Assembly: GCA_965216225.1 (NCBI GenBank)
Contig: CBDCFF010000028.1
Location: 89,942 to 153,941 of the forward strand
Source of the DNA: 3107 sp965216225
GTDB lineage: Bacteria; Pseudomonadota; Alphaproteobacteria; Rhodobacterales; Rhodobacteraceae
Direction of reading: 5' to 3'
DNA length: 64,000 nt
Part shown: positions 41,801 to 50,451 of the stretch, piece after piece
Layout: each line of letters opens with the position of its first letter
Numbering within the stretch: position 1 is the stretch's first letter
Translations under genes and position numbers: made by a program
The notes under the pieces: model-generated
What the model was told of the DNA's origin: nothing
Database searches by the model: none
The model's input: the letters and a program-made list of their open reading frames with translations, nothing else

Positions 41801-42988
41801 ATGCCGATGACCGCCACCGCCCCGATCACGCAGGATGTTCTGACCATCCCCCGCACGCTGCCGGAAGGCGGCAGGACGAACCTTGTCGGGCTTACCCGCG
41901 ACGGGATGCGCCGGGCGTTGCTGGCCGCAGGCACGCCCGAAAGGCAGGCCGGGATGCGGGTCGGGCAGGTCTGGCAGTGGATCTACCACAAGGGTGTGCG
42001 CGACTTTGGCGCGATGACCAGTCTGGCAAAGGATTACCGCGCGCTTCTGGCCGATCATTTCGTGATCGGGGTGCCAGAGGTCGTGACCCGGCAGACAAGC
42101 GCGGACGGCACGCGCAAATACCTGCTGCGCATTGCTGGCGGGCATGAGGTCGAGACCGTCCATATCCCCGAAAAGGGTCGCGGGACGCTGTGCGTTTCCT
42201 CACAGGTCGGCTGCACGCTGAGCTGTTCCTTCTGCCATACCGGCACGCAGAAACTGGTGCGCAACCTGACGGCGGCGGAAATCGTCGGCCAGATCATGGT
42301 CGCGCGCGACGATCTGGGCGAATGGCCGGAACCGGGGCGGCGCCCGAATGACGAAACACGGCTGCTCAGCAATGTCGTGCTGATGGGCATGGGCGAGCCG
42401 CTCTATAATTTCGGGAATGTGCGCGATGCGATGAAGATCGCCATGGATGGCGAGGGGATCAGCCTGTCGCGCCGCCGGATCACGCTCTCGACATCCGGGG
42501 TGGTGCCGGAAATCGCGCGGACGGCCCGGGAGATCGGCTGCCTGCTTGCGGTGTCTTTCCACGCCACCACCGATGAGGTGCGCGACACGCTGGTGCCGAT
42601 CAACAGGCGCTGGAACATTGCCGCACTTCTGGACGCGCTGCGCGAATACCCGCGCCTGTCGAATTCGGAGCGCATCACGTTCGAATACGTGATGCTGGAT
42701 GGCGTGAACGACAGCGATGAGGATGCGTATCGCCTGCTGAAACTTGTCAGGGGCATCCCGGCCAAGGTGAACCTGATCCCGTTCAACGAATGGCCCGGCG
42801 CGCCGTATGGGCGGTCGCCCGACGAACGCATCCGGCGATTCGCCGACATCATCTGCAAGGCCGGTTACGCCAGCCCGATCCGCACTCCGCGCGGCGAAGA
42901 CATCATGGCGGCCTGCGGACAGTTGAAGAGCGAGACCGAACGCGCCCGGAAATCAAGGGCGCAGATCGCGAAAGAGGCCGGTCTGTAG
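41801..42988 (+). CDS. rlmN: Dual-specificity rRNA/tRNA adenine C2-methyltransferase
   Basis: Encodes 395 residues. A radical SAM enzyme methylating A2503 of 23S rRNA and A37 of some tRNAs. The 4Fe-4S motif CTLSCSFC lies at residues 138-145; LLSNVVLMGMGEPLYNFGNV and VSFHATTDEVRDTLVPINRR are signatures, and the second methyl-carrying cysteine is probably in IMAACGQL near residue 373. ATG 41807 is an alternative start. The 92 bases upstream of it (to the IS481 end) would contain its promoter. Confidence 0.95.
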   Translation: MPMTATAPITQDVLTIPRTLPEGGRTNLVGLTRDGMRRALLAAGTPERQAGMRVGQVWQWIYHKGVRDFGAMTSLAKDYRALLADHFVIGVPEVVTRQTSADGTRKYLLRIAGGHEVETVHIPEKGRGTLCVSSQVGCTLSCSFCHTGTQKLVRNLTAAEIVGQIMVARDDLGEWPEPGRRPNDETRLLSNVVLMGMGEPLYNFGNVRDAMKIAMDGEGISLSRRRITLSTSGVVPEIARTAREIGCLLAVSFHATTDEVRDTLVPINRRWNIAALLDALREYPRLSNSERITFEYVMLDGVNDSDEDAYRLLKLVRGIPAKVNLIPFNEWPGAPYGRSPDERIRRFADIICKAGYASPIRTPRGEDIMAACGQLKSETERARKSRAQIAKEAGL

Positions 42989-43132
42989 CGGCCTGTCGGC
43001 CATGCGCCCGCAACCCCGGGGGTGGATCGTCCCCGCAGGGAAGCAGGGAGGGGGCGCAGCGCCCCCAACCCCGCACCGCACACCGGAAGGAGTGCCGCCG
43101 CAGGCGCTCCGCCCGGCAACCTGCGGACATGG

Positions 43133-43160
43133 AAAAGGGGCCGGCAATGCGGCCCCTTCC
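43133..43160 (-). terminator. groESL terminator
   Basis: In groEL orientation a 9-bp stem (AAGGGGCCG / CGGCCCCTT) with a CATTGC loop is followed by TTCC after a TTTT run, shortly after the groEL stop at 43182. The rest of 42989-43132 contains another GC hairpin (GGGGGCGC A GCGCCCCC near 43056-43072), likely for the rlmN end, and no gene. Confidence 0.65.
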
Positions 43161-43181
43161 CCGATCCGGTTGCCGGATGGC

Positions 43182-44828
<1,647 letters not shown>

Positions 44829-44873
44829 TGTGCTTGCTCCTAGATTTCTGTTTCGGTTCGATGAAAGACCGGA

Positions 44874-45161
44874 TCAGGCAATGACGCCCAGGATGTCGCT
44901 TTCCTTCATCATCATCAGTTCTTCGCCCTCGACGGTGACTTCTGTGCCGGACCATTTGCCGAACAGAACCTTGTCGCCCGTTTTCACGGCCATTTCGATC
45001 AGCTCGCCGGAATCCTTCCGGGCGCCATCGCCGCACGCGACGACTTCACCTTCCTGGGGCTTTTCCTTGGCGTTGTCTGGAATGATCAGACCGCCTGCGG
45101 TCTTTTCGTCGCCTTCAACACGGCGGACCAGCACACGATCATGCAGCGGTTTCAATGCCAT
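44874..45161 (-). CDS. groES: Co-chaperonin GroES
   Basis: Encodes 95 residues from ATG 45161 (MALKPLHDRVLVRRVEGDEK). It caps GroEL. GGLIIPDNAKEKPQEGEVVA is the mobile-loop region and DKVLFGKWSGTEV the beta core. A longer upstream frame is not conserved and would run through the CIRCE operator. An AGGAGCG-type ribosome binding site precedes the start. Confidence 0.98.
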   Translation of the reverse strand: MALKPLHDRVLVRRVEGDEKTAGGLIIPDNAKEKPQEGEVVACGDGARKDSGELIEMAVKTGDKVLFGKWSGTEVTVEGEELMMMKESDILGVIA

Positions 45162-45197
45162 CTCTGAACGCTCCTTCGTTCGAGGTTTCCAATATCG

Positions 45198-45224
45198 TTG
45201 GCACTCATCAGTGCGGAGTGCCAA
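45198..45224 (-). promoter_or_regulatory. CIRCE operator (HrcA-binding)
   Basis: TTGGCACTC (45198-45206), nine spacer bases, GAGTGCCAA (45216-45224): a perfect 9-bp inverted repeat matching the CIRCE consensus except at one symmetric position (G for A). It lies 37 bases upstream of groES, so groESL should be repressed by HrcA and induced by heat. Confidence 0.9.
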
Positions 45225-45266
45225 CGGCGCTGATGTAAGGATGCGGCGGGCATGTGTCAACAGCGC

Positions 45267-45288
45267 ACCGGCGAAATATTTCGCCGGT
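45267..45288. repeat. 22-bp perfect palindrome upstream of groES
   Basis: ACCGGCGAAAT followed at once by ATTTCGCCGGT, in the 297-base gap between divergent groES and the gene at 45459. It is about 43 bases upstream of CIRCE. It could be an operator of a dimeric regulator or a cruciform-forming element. The rest of the gap has promoter-like AT-rich DNA near 45380-45420 and no gene. Confidence 0.5.
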
Positions 45289-45458
45289 TCCGTCCTGTCG
45301 GGGGGGGCGGATTGCAGAACCGGCCCGGCACATTCATGCGTTTTCTTCTTCGGCGCCTGCCCGGACTTGAAAAATCCCCCCCTCGCGGTTAATTGATTGT
45401 TTACCTTTGTTAACGGACTGACCGCAGAAACGGTTCGTCTGGAACCGGAGAGCGACCT

Positions 45459-45956
45459 TTGGGTGAAATCGTACTTGCGGCCATTTACTGCACCCTGATC
45501 GCGCTGGGGGGGCAACCCGAGGCGACCCACCACTATTCGGCAGGCGGCAATCCGCACAAAATCCGCGTGGATTGCGAAACCCCGTCAGAGGTGATCGAAG
45601 TGGGGCTGGACAAGCGCAGTTCCCTCGACAGCATTCAGCAGGCCCTTTTCGCCGCGCATCTGACAGGCAAGCGGCCTGTGGTCCTTATCATCAACAGCGA
45701 CGGGTGCACCAGGGAATACGAAACCCGCATACGCGCGGCGGCGCGTATGGCCGGTGTCCGGTATATTTCCATCCACCGCGACTCTCTGATTCGCTGGCGA
45801 ATGACGCACTGGTTGCGCAACCGCCGCACCACGGACCCGATCCGGGCATTGATACCGGAAACCGTCCACACGCCGCCGCGCACAGGTGACACCGTCATAG
45901 ACATCATGCTCGTCCATGGCGTCAAAAACTGTCCACACGCCGCCGCGCACAGGTGA
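45459..45956 (+). CDS. Conserved hypothetical protein, TTG start
   Basis: Encodes 165 residues if TTG 45459 is used, with GGAG about 8 bases upstream. The N-terminal half (MGEIVLAAIYCTLIALGGQP, then VIEVGLDKRSSLDSIQQALF) and VVLIINSDGCTREYETRIRA look like a small globular alpha/beta protein; I recall similar roseobacter proteins but know no function. The last 30 or so residues lie over a 30-base direct repeat and look non-conserved. It is divergent from groES. Confidence 0.6.
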   Translation: MGEIVLAAIYCTLIALGGQPEATHHYSAGGNPHKIRVDCETPSEVIEVGLDKRSSLDSIQQALFAAHLTGKRPVVLIINSDGCTREYETRIRAAARMAGVRYISIHRDSLIRWRMTHWLRNRRTTDPIRALIPETVHTPPRTGDTVIDIMLVHGVKNCPHAAAHR

Positions 45957-45960
45957 CACC
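45864..45960 (+). repeat. 30-bp direct repeat pair
   Basis: An identical 30-base unit starting GTCCACACGCCGCCGCG occurs at 45864-45893 and 45931-45960, 37 bases apart. The first lies in, and the second straddles the end of, the hypothetical gene, giving it the repeated peptide tail (HTPPRTG versus CPHAAAHR in another frame). Probably a local duplication. Confidence 0.7.
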
Positions 45961-46016
45961 CCCCGCGCCACACCCTGTAAAACGCCCGAAATGCGCATCA
46001 AGGATGGACTGAACTG

Positions 46017-46937
46017 ATGACCACACTGGTTTTCGGCCACAAGGCCCCCGACACCGATTCCACCGGCTCCGCCATCGTCTGGGCCTGGTACCTGAACGAG
46101 ATCAGGGGCGAGACGGCAGCGCCGAAACTGCTGGGCGAACCCAATACCGAGGCCGCCTTCATGCTGGAGCACTGGAACCTCGACAAGCCCGGCATCATCG
46201 CCGATGTCGCCGCCGGAGAGCGCTGCGTTGTCGTTGACACCAACAACGTCGCCGAACTGCCCCCCTCGATCAACGAGGCCGACGTGCAGGAGGTCATCGA
46301 CCACCACATGCTGCAAGGCGGGCTGAAGACCAGAACGCCGATCAGCATCACCATCCGCCCGCTGGCCTGCACCGCGACGATCATGGTCGATCTGATGGGC
46401 GCCGACGCCGCCCGGATGCCCGAAGCGATCAGGGGCGCGGCCCTGTCCTGCATCCTGTCCGACACGCTGGAATTCCGTTCGCCCACCACCACCGGCCATG
46501 ACCGCGCCGTGGCCGTGAAACTGGCCGCCGATCTGGGCATCGACATTCCGGCCTACGCCGCCGGGATGTTCGCGGCGAAATCCGATGTCTCGGCGTTCTC
46601 CGACGCCGAATTGCTGCGCATGGATTCCAAGCCATACGAGGTCGGCGGCACCCGGTTCCGGGTAAGCGTCCTTGAAACCACCTCTCCGGCGACGGTGCTG
46701 GAACGCAAGGCCGGGCTGATGGAAAACATGGCCACCGTCGCCCAGGAGGATGAGGTGGATCAGGTTCTGCTTTTCGTGGTCGATATTCTGAACGGGGAAT
46801 CGACGCTGCTGATCCCGAACGATGTGGTGAAATCGGTCGCCGAGAAATCCTTCGCCACCGTCTGTTCCCTGGACACGGTGGTCCTGCCCGGCATTGTCAG
46901 CCGGAAAAAGCAGATCATTCCAAATCTGACGGTCTGA
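46017..46937 (+). CDS. ppaC: Manganese-dependent inorganic pyrophosphatase (family II)
   Basis: Encodes 306 residues. Hydrolyses pyrophosphate to phosphate in the cytoplasm. DHH-family motifs: GHKAPDTDSTGSA (HxxPDxDS) near residue 8, VVDTNNVAELPPS, and EVIDHHMLQGG near residue 97. The C-terminal DHHA2 domain ends VLPGIVSRKKQIIPNL, the substrate-binding SRKKQ motif. No CBS domains. It appears to be a single-gene unit; the 126 bases to rpmB hold nothing else. Confidence 0.95.
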   Translation: MTTLVFGHKAPDTDSTGSAIVWAWYLNEIRGETAAPKLLGEPNTEAAFMLEHWNLDKPGIIADVAAGERCVVVDTNNVAELPPSINEADVQEVIDHHMLQGGLKTRTPISITIRPLACTATIMVDLMGADAARMPEAIRGAALSCILSDTLEFRSPTTTGHDRAVAVKLAADLGIDIPAYAAGMFAAKSDVSAFSDAELLRMDSKPYEVGGTRFRVSVLETTSPATVLERKAGLMENMATVAQEDEVDQVLLFVVDILNGESTLLIPNDVVKSVAEKSFATVCSLDTVVLPGIVSRKKQIIPNLTV

Positions 46938-47063
46938 ATTTTGCCCGGCGCAAAGCCTGTGCGCAGAAACCGTGCGAAATGTCCCCGGCGGCAATGGCCG
47001 GCGGCGTTACCGGAGGCCGTTGCCGCCCGCACAATCCGTCACCCCCGTCCGTCACGCCCGGAT

Positions 47064-47351
47064 TCAGGCAGAGGCTTGCGCCTTCAGTATCTCTTTCTTG
47101 ATCTTCAGCGCGTTGCCGGACAACTCGCTGTCCCTGGCTTTGGCCAGGAACCCGTCCAGACCACCGCGGTGATCGACGCTGCGCAGCGCGGCGGCAGAGA
47201 TGCGCAGCCTGAATGCACGGCCCAGCGTTTCGGATTGCAGGGACACGTTATTCAGGTTCGGCAGAAACCGACGCCTGGTCTTGTTGTTCGCGTGGCTGAC
47301 ATTGTTGCCAGCCATCGGGCCTGTTCCGGTCAGTTCGCAGCGGCGCGACAT
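47064..47351 (-). CDS. rpmB: 50S ribosomal protein L28
   Basis: Encodes 95 residues, the longer alphaproteobacterial form. MSRRCELTGTGPMAGNNVSH then ANNKTRRRFLPNLNNVSLQS is diagnostic. It lacks the extra zinc cysteines of some L28 types. It stands alone here, as is common in this order, with its own upstream region of about 127 bases before meaB. Confidence 0.96.
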   Translation of the reverse strand: MSRRCELTGTGPMAGNNVSHANNKTRRRFLPNLNNVSLQSETLGRAFRLRISAAALRSVDHRGGLDGFLAKARDSELSGNALKIKKEILKAQASA

Positions 47352-47478
47352 GGGTTCTGTTCCTTCGTCCCGGTCGGACCCGGCAGCGGCCCGACAATAC
47401 GGATGAGCGCCACACCGGCAGCGCCCGCAAATCCTCAGGGGCGGGACTTACGTACAATCCCGGTCGCCGTCAAGCGAT

Positions 47479-48459
47479 TCATCGGGCCTTGCCGTATCTG
47501 TTAAGCAGTTCCGCCGCCGCAACCGACGGGGTCCGGCGACCCGCCGCCACATCCGCGCCCAGGCTCTGCATCAGCATGTGCAGCGTTTCATCCTGATGCA
47601 AACGGTCGCGCAGGCCCTGACGCACCTCTTCCTCGAACCAGTAGCGCGCCTGCCGCGCCCGGCGCGCCGCCCAGTGCCCCTGTTCGCGCCGCCAGCCGGA
47701 CAGCGCCTGCATCTCTGCCCAGGCGGCCTGTATGCCGTCCTCTTGCAGGGCTGAAATTGCCGTCGTCCCGGGAAAGCCCTCCGGATCGTCAGGGCGTCTG
47801 CGCATCAGGCGCAGGGCGCCTGCATAATCGGCGCAGGTCCGGGTGGCGGCGGCTTTCAGATCCCCGTCGGCCTTGTTGACCAGAATCAGGTCGGCGATTT
47901 CCATGATGCCACGCTTGAGGCCCTGCAACTCATCCCCGCCCGCCGGGGCCATCAAAAGCACAAAGATGTCGCAGAGTTCCGCGACCACGGTTTCGGACTG
48001 GCCGACGCCCACAGTTTCGATCAGCACCACGTCATGGCCTGCCGCCTCGCAAAGCGTCACCGCCTCGCGCGTGCGGCGGGCGACGCCGCCCGGATGGGTC
48101 CGGCTGGGGGAAGGGCGGATGAAGGCGGCAGGTTCGCGCGACAGGCGCTCCATGCGGGTCTTGTCGCCGAGGATGGAACCGCCGGAGCGGGCGGAACTGG
48201 GATCGACCGCCAGAACGGCGACGCGCAGCCCCAGTTTGATCAGCATCATGCCGAAGACTTCGATGAAGGTGGATTTTCCAACCCCCGGCGTTCCCGACAG
48301 GCCGATGCGCAAGGCTTGCCGGTCGGCATCCGCGACGGATTGCAAAAGCGCCAACGCCGCGCCCCGGTGATCGCCGCGCGCACTTTCGACAAGCGTGATC
48401 GCACGGGCCAGCGCCCGCCTTTCACCCGCCAGTATCCGTTCTGCCAGTTCCCTTGCCAT
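47479..48459 (-). CDS. meaB: MeaB-type GTPase (methylmalonyl-CoA mutase chaperone)
   Basis: Encodes 326 residues. A G3E-family GTPase that protects and reloads adenosylcobalamin in methylmalonyl-CoA or ethylmalonyl-CoA mutase. Walker A IGLSGTPGVGKSTF, switch-like LAVDPSSARSGGSILGDKTR, IETVGVGQSE and the NKAD specificity motif are all present. The mutase is not in the window; the cobT/cobS genes 10 kb away fit a B12-using cell. ArgK is an older name for the family. Confidence 0.93.
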   Translation of the reverse strand: MARELAERILAGERRALARAITLVESARGDHRGAALALLQSVADADRQALRIGLSGTPGVGKSTFIEVFGMMLIKLGLRVAVLAVDPSSARSGGSILGDKTRMERLSREPAAFIRPSPSRTHPGGVARRTREAVTLCEAAGHDVVLIETVGVGQSETVVAELCDIFVLLMAPAGGDELQGLKRGIMEIADLILVNKADGDLKAAATRTCADYAGALRLMRRRPDDPEGFPGTTAISALQEDGIQAAWAEMQALSGWRREQGHWAARRARQARYWFEEEVRQGLRDRLHQDETLHMLMQSLGADVAAGRRTPSVAAAELLNRYGKAR

Positions 48460-48607
48460 TCCGCGCGGTGCAGTTGTTCCGGTCCCCGCCCTTATGCCCG
48501 CGCATTGCCGGTTTGAAAAGCGGGGATGTCCCCCCTTGCCTGCCGGGGTTGATCACCGCCCCGAAGCGGGAGCGCGGGCGGGCAGACCGTGGGCTATCGC
48601 ATCCGGG

Positions 48608-48703
48608 GGAGCGGAACCGGTGGCGCGGCTGATGGGCGGCGCGCCGGTCATCACATCGGAGGGTCGGGCCTTTCCGACAGAGACCCGCCAGCTCGACAGG
48701 CCC
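48608..48703 (+). pseudogene. hrpB: hrpB (ATP-dependent helicase) fragment
   Basis: Thirty-two codons read GAEPVARLMGGAPVITSEGR then AFPTETRQLDRP. This matches the stretch after the SATL motif of HrpB-type DEAH helicases (..VA.LMG.APVI.SEGRAFPV.TRWLDRP). Nothing before or after it fits HrpB: upstream is the meaB promoter region and downstream the restriction gene. The rest of 48460-48730 shows no other gene. Confidence 0.75.
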
Positions 48704-48730
48704 GGCAATCAAATGCGCGTTCCGACACTC

Positions 48731-49342
48731 TCAGGGCAATACTCCAATCAGCACCAGCGGAACTGCCGGCACCCCCCGCCCCTGTCTTATGACATTCAGC
48801 AGATCACGTTCAAAATATGGAACTCCGCTGGACATCTCTTTTTCAAGTTCCTTCATCGGCAGGATTTCTATCCCCACGTCGATGATGTCAGACACATAAA
48901 AGCTCAGGTGCTTGACAAACAGATCATGCGCGACGAACGCATATTTCCCGAATTGAACCTCAACTGCAACCCGGGATTTTACGAAATCGGTCTGGTTGTA
49001 GGACATGATCGGGTCATGACCGGCTTCTTGAATCGCCGCTTTCTGCTCGCATTCCGGCAATCCGTAAATTCCTCGGAGAAGCTTTTCATCATTTGTGATC
49101 CAGAATGTGTTCCTGCGTTCTTTCCAACCCAGGGCCGATAAACCAGCCTTGAAAGCTTTATTCATGGCGATTGGGGAATACAGGCGTTTCTCCTTCATGC
49201 GTTTCTCTTTCGAGATTTTGGTTCGGCATGATTCTGCGTCAATGGACGCAATCACGCTCTGGACTTCCAGCCACAATTCGGGCCGGTGTACGAGAAGGTA
49301 TTCCTCTCCGTTGAGGTGGGAGTATTCACCGCCGACCTGCAT
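48731..49342 (-). CDS. Type II restriction endonuclease, BglII/BstYI type
   Basis: Encodes 203 residues. The segment SYNQTDFVKSRVAVEVQFGK has D119, E128 and Q130; the 9- and 2-residue spacing equals that of the D84, E93, Q95 catalytic set of BglII. The following YAFVAHDLFVKHLSFYVSDI fits the same family. Relatives cut AGATCT or RGATCY; specificity here is not known. The start ATG overlaps the TGA of the methylase (TGATG), a coupling that would make the methylase first. More AT-rich than neighbours, suggesting transfer. Confidence 0.82.
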   Translation of the reverse strand: MQVGGEYSHLNGEEYLLVHRPELWLEVQSVIASIDAESCRTKISKEKRMKEKRLYSPIAMNKAFKAGLSALGWKERRNTFWITNDEKLLRGIYGLPECEQKAAIQEAGHDPIMSYNQTDFVKSRVAVEVQFGKYAFVAHDLFVKHLSFYVSDIIDVGIEILPMKELEKEMSSGVPYFERDLLNVIRQGRGVPAVPLVLIGVLP

Positions 49343-50220
49343 CAGTGACCGCCACGCGGAAGCGTGGGGTCATAAATCGCCTTCCCCATTGGACGCATCG
49401 GCAATGTTCCGGCGCTCAAGTCGTCAATTCGCTTTTTGGCAATATCGACGTACTCCCGAACGACATCACATCCATAGGCGAGTCTGTGGTGCTTCAGTGC
49501 CGCTACAAGCGCCGAACCAACACCCATGTACGGATCAAAAACCGCATCGCCTTCTTCCGTCATGGATAACACCAGGCGCTCAACCAACTCCACCGGGAAC
49601 TGGCACGGATGAATTGTCTTCTCGGGATGGTTGTTCTTGACGTTTGGAAACATCCAGACATCGCTCGGGTTCTTGCCGAGCGGGTTGCCAGAGGGCTTGC
49701 CGGCGTTCGGGCCTTTGAAATGTTTCTTGGCAGGATACTTGGCGGGAACCCGTATCGCGTCCAGATTCCAGGTGTAGTCACCTGTTTTCGTCCACCAGCT
49801 GATCGTTTCGTATCGGCCTGAGAGGCGCTTTTTGCAATGCAGACCGTGGCCGAAATGCCAGACAATTCGGTTGCGCAGTTTCAACCCGTGATTCCGGAAA
49901 ATCGGATACAGGAGCGTATCGAGAGGCATGATTTCGCCATTCTCTACATAGTTCCCCACCTGCCAGCAAATGGAACCGCGTTCATCCAGAAGCCGAACGC
50001 ATTCACAAATCACCCGCTCTTGGGTGGCCAGATAAATCTCGATCGCCGAGCGGCTTTCATATGATTTTCCGAGATTGTATGGCGGCGACGTGACAATCAG
50101 GTTGAACAGTTCATCCGGTAATTTCTGCATGAACTCGATGTTGTCTTCGCAGGCAACGATGGCTTTTTCTTGAATCGAGTTTCCAATGCAGTGTGATTTT
50201 CCGGGGGCTTTCCGTGACAT
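49342..50220 (-). CDS. DNA methyltransferase of a type II R-M system (beta class)
   Basis: Encodes 292 residues. TSPPYNLGKSYESRS near residue 44 is the catalytic motif IV, of the SPPY type common in N4-cytosine enzymes, and VFDPYMGVGSALVAALKHHR at about 230 is the AdoMet-binding motif I; that order defines the beta class. It should protect sites of the partner nuclease at 48731. NHPEKTIHPCQFPVELVERL precedes motif I as expected. It is first in the two-gene operon. Confidence 0.9.
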   Translation of the reverse strand: MSRKAPGKSHCIGNSIQEKAIVACEDNIEFMQKLPDELFNLIVTSPPYNLGKSYESRSAIEIYLATQERVICECVRLLDERGSICWQVGNYVENGEIMPLDTLLYPIFRNHGLKLRNRIVWHFGHGLHCKKRLSGRYETISWWTKTGDYTWNLDAIRVPAKYPAKKHFKGPNAGKPSGNPLGKNPSDVWMFPNVKNNHPEKTIHPCQFPVELVERLVLSMTEEGDAVFDPYMGVGSALVAALKHHRLAYGCDVVREYVDIAKKRIDDLSAGTLPMRPMGKAIYDPTLPRGGH

Positions 50221-50279
50221 GGTTTATCCTTTGTGATTCCCCTGATTATTCCGCGGCAACACCGGAATTGTATTTTCAG

Positions 50280-50399
50280 GTGTCCCACGTCAGCCGCGCC
50301 CGTCCGGTTCGCAAACCGCCAAGGCGGACCGGCCATGACCGTTGTAAATTTCCGGCCATTCAGAAAACTGCAAAGATCTTTTTGCGCCTGACTGCCCAT
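50280..50399 (-). pseudogene. MT-A70-type adenine methylase fragment
   Basis: A minus-strand reading from ATG 50399 gives MGSQAQKDLCSFLNGRKFTT then VMAGPPWRFANRTG before the frame loses sense. VMADPPW.FANRTG is the catalytic DPPW opening of phage-like MT-A70 methylases; D has become G. Only about 40 codons remain, directly upstream of the R-M operon and downstream of the ftsK end. The rest of 50221-50451 shows only a possible promoter for the methylase. Confidence 0.6.
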
Positions 50400-50451
50400 T
50401 ATCCGGTCTCCCCGATCACAGTATCCACCATGCCGGATCATGTGCCAAGCG

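Noticed and set aside
45864..45960. attL/attR-type direct repeats of a small integrated element
   Set aside because: Only 37 bases lie between the copies and no integrase or tRNA is near.
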